Assembly (NCBI GenBank): GCA_035541215.1
Contig: DATKNV010000088.1
Location: forward strand, 50,247-114,246
DNA: 64,000 bases
From: DASZHJ01 sp035541215
Lineage (GTDB): Bacteria; Pseudomonadota; Alphaproteobacteria; ATCC43930; CGMCC-115725
Direction: 5' to 3'
Shown: positions 61,845-64,000 of the stretch, piece by piece
How positions within the stretch are numbered: position 1 is the first letter of the stretch
Layout of the letters: every line of letters begins with the position of its first letter
Notes under the pieces: generated by a model
What the model saw: only the letters and a program-made list of their open reading frames with translations
The model's database searches: none
What the model was told of the DNA's origin: nothing
Translations under genes and position numbers: made by a program

Positions 61845-62549
61845 ATGGCCTCGCCTGACCGCTCCAGCGCCTCCGACGCCTTCACGGCGGGCGTGGTGCG
61901 CTCTCTCCCCGTCGGATTGGGGGTCCTCGTCTACGGGCTCGTATTCGGCGCCCTCACGGCACAGAAGGGCTTGAGCCTCGCCGAGGCGACCTCGATGAGC
62001 GCCATCGTCTTTGCGGGCTCGGCGCAATTCGTGGCGCTCGGGCTATGGACGGTGCCGCCGCCGGTGCTCGCCCTCGCCCTCGCGACCTTCCTCATCAACT
62101 TCCGCTTCTTCCTGATGGCCGCGACCATGGATCGCGTCATCGGCGATTGGCCGAAGCCGCGCGCGCTGCTCGCGCTCTTCTTCGTCACCGACGAGAATTG
62201 GGCGGTTACGATGGCCGAGGGCGAGCGACGGCACTGGGGAGCGTTCTTCCTGGGCACCGGGATCGTCGTCTACGCGAGCTGGCTCGCGGCGACGGTCTTG
62301 GGCTACGTCATCGGAGGCGTCGTCAGCGATCCCAAGCAGTGGGGCTTCGACTTCGCCTTCCCCGCGATGTTCCTGGCGCTCGCCGTCGCGATCGGCCGCA
62401 AGGCGCCGGCGCCGCTGGTGTGGATCGCGAGCGCCGCGGCGGCGCTCGCGGCCGACCGCTGGATCGGCGGCAGCGCGCCGGTGCTGCTCGGCGGCCTCGC
62501 CGGTGCGGGTGTGGCGGCACTCGGGGCCGGAGGCCGGCGTGCGCCCTGA
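61845..62549 (+). CDS. azlC: AzlC family branched-chain amino acid exporter, large subunit
   Basis: 234 residues and about five to six hydrophobic segments. LPVGLGVLVYGLVFGALTAQ, SMSAIVFAGSAQFVALGLW and INFRFFLMAATM-type sequence followed by TDENWAV are the AzlC signature. With AzlD it exports branched-chain or related hydrophobic amino acids. ATG 61845 is used; the frame opens at 61773, but the extra residues are Arg/Trp-rich and unlike the family. The 3' end overlaps azlD by 11 bases. Confidence 0.93.
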   Translation: MASPDRSSASDAFTAGVVRSLPVGLGVLVYGLVFGALTAQKGLSLAEATSMSAIVFAGSAQFVALGLWTVPPPVLALALATFLINFRFFLMAATMDRVIGDWPKPRALLALFFVTDENWAVTMAEGERRHWGAFFLGTGIVVYASWLAATVLGYVIGGVVSDPKQWGFDFAFPAMFLALAVAIGRKAPAPLVWIASAAAALAADRWIGGSAPVLLGGLAGAGVAALGAGGRRAP

Positions 62550-62835
62550 GGTCATCCTCGCCTTTCTCGCAATGGCGGCGGTGAGCTACGGCATCCGCGT
62601 CGCGGGCTATCTCGTGGGCGCGCGGATTCCGAACCATCCCCGGCTCCGCGCCGCGCTCGCTCAGCTTCCCGTGGCGATCCTGATCGCCCTCGTGGTGCCG
62701 ATGCTCGCGCACGCGGGGCCGCCGGAGTGGATGGCGGCCGGTATCGTTGCAGCGGCGGCGTGGTTCGTGGAGCTCTTGGTGGTGCCGCTGGCGATTGGGG
62801 TGGTTGCGGTGGTGCTGTTGAGAGGAATTATCTAA
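62539..62835 (+). CDS. azlD: AzlD family amino acid exporter, small subunit
   Basis: 98 residues with about four hydrophobic segments (VILAFLAMAAVSYGIRVAGY, LAQLPVAILIALVVPMLAHA). It forms the two-component exporter with AzlC. The GTG start at 62539 has GGAGG at good distance and overlaps the end of azlC, so the subunits are co-translated. A long palindrome begins five bases after its stop. Confidence 0.9.
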   Translation: MRPEVILAFLAMAAVSYGIRVAGYLVGARIPNHPRLRAALAQLPVAILIALVVPMLAHAGPPEWMAAGIVAAAAWFVELLVVPLAIGVVAVVLLRGII

Positions 62836-62839
62836 CGGA

Positions 62840-62969
62840 CCCTCACCCTCCCATCGCCTCGCGATGGGCCCCAACCCTCTCCCGCATGGCGGGAGAGGGA
62901 AAAATTTCCCTCTCCCATCGGAGATGGGAGAGGGTTGGGGCCCGTTGCGCAGCAACGGGAGGGTGAGGG
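62840..62969. repeat. 130-base nested palindromic element
   Basis: A multi-armed inverted repeat. CCCTCACCCTCCC (62840-62852) pairs with 62957-62969, GGGCCCCAACCCTCTCCC (62866-62883) pairs with 62926-62943, and GGGAGAGGG (62891-62899) pairs with 62908-62916; all three are perfect. Small loops with their own mini-stems sit at the breaks (ATCGC/GCGAT, GTTGC/GCAAC, ATC/GAT, GC/GC). The centre is AAAAATTT. Its first 29 bases recur at 63839. It separates azlD from a convergent lipoprotein gene and can also act as a transcript end. Confidence 0.9.
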
Positions 62970-62982
62970 TTTCGCCGGAAAG

Positions 62983-63735
62983 CTACGGCGCGTAGCTCGC
63001 AACGAGCTGCTCGGCAGCGGCCTTGTAGGCCATCGCCTTGAGCGCCAGCACCTGACGCTGGTCCGAGCCGCCCCGATCCAAGTTTGCGCTGAGCGCGCTG
63101 TCGGAGCGGCTGTCCGGCGCGAAAACCGACCAATCGCCGCTGCGCACGTCGATGACCGCAACCTTGAGCCGGATGCGCATGTGCTGGGTCTCGTCCGGAA
63201 TGAAGGTGCCGATGATCGGAACCCACGAGACGACTTTCGTCCCCTCGCGCTCGACCGCGCTCTCGAGGACACCCCAATAACAAATGACGGTGTCGGCGCC
63301 GGCGCGGGCCGCGGCGAGCCGCAACGCCGTTGCGTAGACGCGACCGCCCTCCGGCACGCCCGAGAAGGGTTGCACATCGAAGTAAGGCCCCAGCGCCTGC
63401 GACATCGCTTCATCCGGCAGCATCGCCCCCGACTGCACCAGAAGAACCGACGAGCCTCTGCGGAGCGCTGGACGGCGGTACTCCGCGCGTGTCCGCGTGA
63501 TCTTCGCATTGTCAATGTCCCCGGTCGTGTCGATGCCGAGAACGTCGAGTTCCGCGAGCTCGCCGCGGTACAGTTTGTCCCGTGCATAGCCCGGGTAGGG
63601 ATAGTGGCCACCGACATAGGCATTGCCGGCTTCGTATCCCGAATTGGAGATCGATCGCGTCTGGCACGCGGCCATTGTCGAGATCAACGCGATCGAAACC
63701 AAGCCCGCTCGAAGCGCCCTCTGCCATTCCGTCAT
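62983..63735 (-). CDS. Putative lipoprotein of unknown function
   Basis: 250 residues with lipoprotein signal ending MAAC (about Cys24). The mature protein holds RRGSSVLLVQSGAMLPDEAM, GYFDVQPFSGVPEGG-like sequence and RIRLKVAVIDVRSGDWSVFA, which recalls DUF4823-type lipoproteins that sense or bind in the envelope, but this is a loose likeness. A run ADTVICYWGVLE precedes it. ATG 63735 is preceded by GGGAGG. It faces the azlD gene across the palindrome. Confidence 0.8.
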   Translation of the reverse strand: MTEWQRALRAGLVSIALISTMAACQTRSISNSGYEAGNAYVGGHYPYPGYARDKLYRGELAELDVLGIDTTGDIDNAKITRTRAEYRRPALRRGSSVLLVQSGAMLPDEAMSQALGPYFDVQPFSGVPEGGRVYATALRLAAARAGADTVICYWGVLESAVEREGTKVVSWVPIIGTFIPDETQHMRIRLKVAVIDVRSGDWSVFAPDSRSDSALSANLDRGGSDQRQVLALKAMAYKAAAEQLVASYAP

Positions 63736-63838
63736 CGACACCCTCCCTCGGTCCGGCCGCGCCGGCGGGAGAGAGTGCACGCCATCATGGCATTTCTTGG
63801 GTGCGGTTCTTCAAGATCATCTTATTCCGGCCGCAATG

Positions 63839-63867
63839 CCCTCACCCTCCCATCGCCTCGCGATGGG
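63839..63867. repeat. Second copy of the first 29 bases of the 62840 palindrome
   Basis: Identical to 62840-62868 (begins CCCTCACCCTCCC, ends GCGATGGG). The identity ends abruptly at 63867/63868, where the sequence changes to AGCAACTGTG and leads to the transposase stop. This marks the edge of an inserted element in a second copy of the palindrome. Confidence 0.85.
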
Positions 63868-64000
63868 AGCAACTGTGTCTTAGCAGGCTTTGGCGTGTTT
63901 CCAAGGTTGGTTGTCGCGAAGGATGGCGTTGAGGGTGACGAGCATTTTGCGCATGAGGGCGACAGTTGCGACCTTGGGGGTTTTGCCGGCCTCGATGAGG
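63868..64000 (-). mobile_element. Right end of an IS110-family insertion sequence (rest outside window)
   Basis: From the junction at 63868 the sequence belongs to an insertion element running off the window. Only 12 bases separate the boundary from the transposase stop, so the long non-coding end, where IS110-group elements encode their bridge RNA, should lie beyond 64000, upstream of the transposase. No terminal inverted repeat can be checked with one end only. Confidence 0.7.
63880..64000 (-). CDS. IS110-family transposase, C-terminal fragment (5' part outside window)
   Basis: The last 39 codons and the TAA of a minus-strand gene. The translation LIEAGKTPKVATVALMRKML followed by VTLNAILRDNQPWKHAKAC matches the conserved C-terminus of IS110/IS116/IS902 transposases (typically KKVALTACMRKLLTILNAML-like). 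These enzymes are DEDD/Ser-type recombinases that insert without target duplication, often into repeats. Only the tail is visible, so subgroup and intactness cannot be stated. Confidence 0.8.
   Translation of the reverse strand, partial: LIEAGKTPKVATVALMRKMLVTLNAILRDNQPWKHAKAC

Noticed and set aside
61771..61863. 30-codon frame before azlC as a leader peptide
   Set aside because: It is not rich in branched-chain amino acids, has no following terminator/antiterminator pair, and starts far from the GGAGG site.
1..64000. CRISPR array, prophage, integron or toxin-antitoxin system
   Set aside because: No regularly spaced repeats, no cas, integrase or phage structural genes, and no toxin-antitoxin pair were recognised in either strand.

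Overview
The window is high-GC bacterial chromosome and reads as an alphaproteobacterium, probably Rhodospirillales-like or a neighbouring order. The grounds are a DUF6111 gene next to a CoA-type Nudix hydrolase and the CCA-adding enzyme, a DUF2336 gene, the thrC/M16 peptidase/GNAT cluster, the thrB-rnhA overlap and the psd-pssA pair. Genes are dense, and many neighbours overlap by 4 bases, which indicates translational coupling. I see no tRNA or rRNA gene, no CRISPR array and no prophage. The only mobile element is the 3' end of an IS110-type transposase at the right edge.

Layout. 1-2612 (minus): CCA tRNA nucleotidyltransferase (cut by the window), DUF6111, CoA pyrophosphatase, DUF1285. 2664-9393 (plus): MoxR ATPase, DUF58, BatA/DUF4159 and a VWA-like membrane protein. 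9362-12912: LysR regulator facing a GST and a PNPOx-like flavoprotein, then an MFS transporter. 13117-14645: psd-pssA for phosphatidylethanolamine. 14716-18877: iron-type ABC binding protein and fused permease without an ATPase, then a glycosyltransferase-like protein and a hexapeptide acyltransferase. 18900-21589 (minus): formylglycine-generating enzyme overlapping a Tat-exported sulfatase. 21713-24930: LLM flavin monooxygenase and a secreted phospholipase C/acid-phosphatase-type enzyme. 24955-26541: prfC, followed by an intergenic region with a candidate 6S-like RNA. 26969-29172: secreted alpha/beta hydrolase with an Asp nucleophile, a short glpD-like remnant, and an acetyltransferase-like gene broken by one TGA codon. 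29189-35757: CreD, glycine-zipper lipoprotein, MsrQ, a cyclic-nucleotide-gated channel, small proteins, DUF2336 and a conserved hypothetical.

35827-39321 (minus): a complete MCE/Mla-type lipid transporter (STAS-fused permease, ATPase, MCE protein, lipoprotein). 39433-45356: apt, a four-gene polyamine ABC transporter, an O-methyltransferase and a nitroreductase. 45655-46104: CHRD lipoprotein. 46141-51718 (minus): a glycine-cleavage operon gcvT-gcvH-gcvPA-gcvPB behind a tandem glycine riboswitch. A KirBac-type potassium channel starts 9 bases after gcvPB, and a strong hairpin closes the unit. 51779-54235: lipoprotein and double-CDGSH protein divergent from thrB-rnhA. 54290-58855: peroxiredoxin, DsbD-like thiol reductase, YqgE, MaoC dehydratase, GNAT. 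58866-61562: M16 peptidase and threonine synthase. 61845-62835: azlCD amino-acid exporter. 62983-63735: lipoprotein.

Most genes are ordinary core metabolism. The points that stand out are the potassium channel inside the glycine-riboswitch operon, the sulfatase/FGE overlap with a CxAxR motif, the 130-base nested palindrome at 62840 whose first 29 bases recur exactly where the IS110-type element begins, the nonsense codon at 28903, and the 6S-like RNA candidate.
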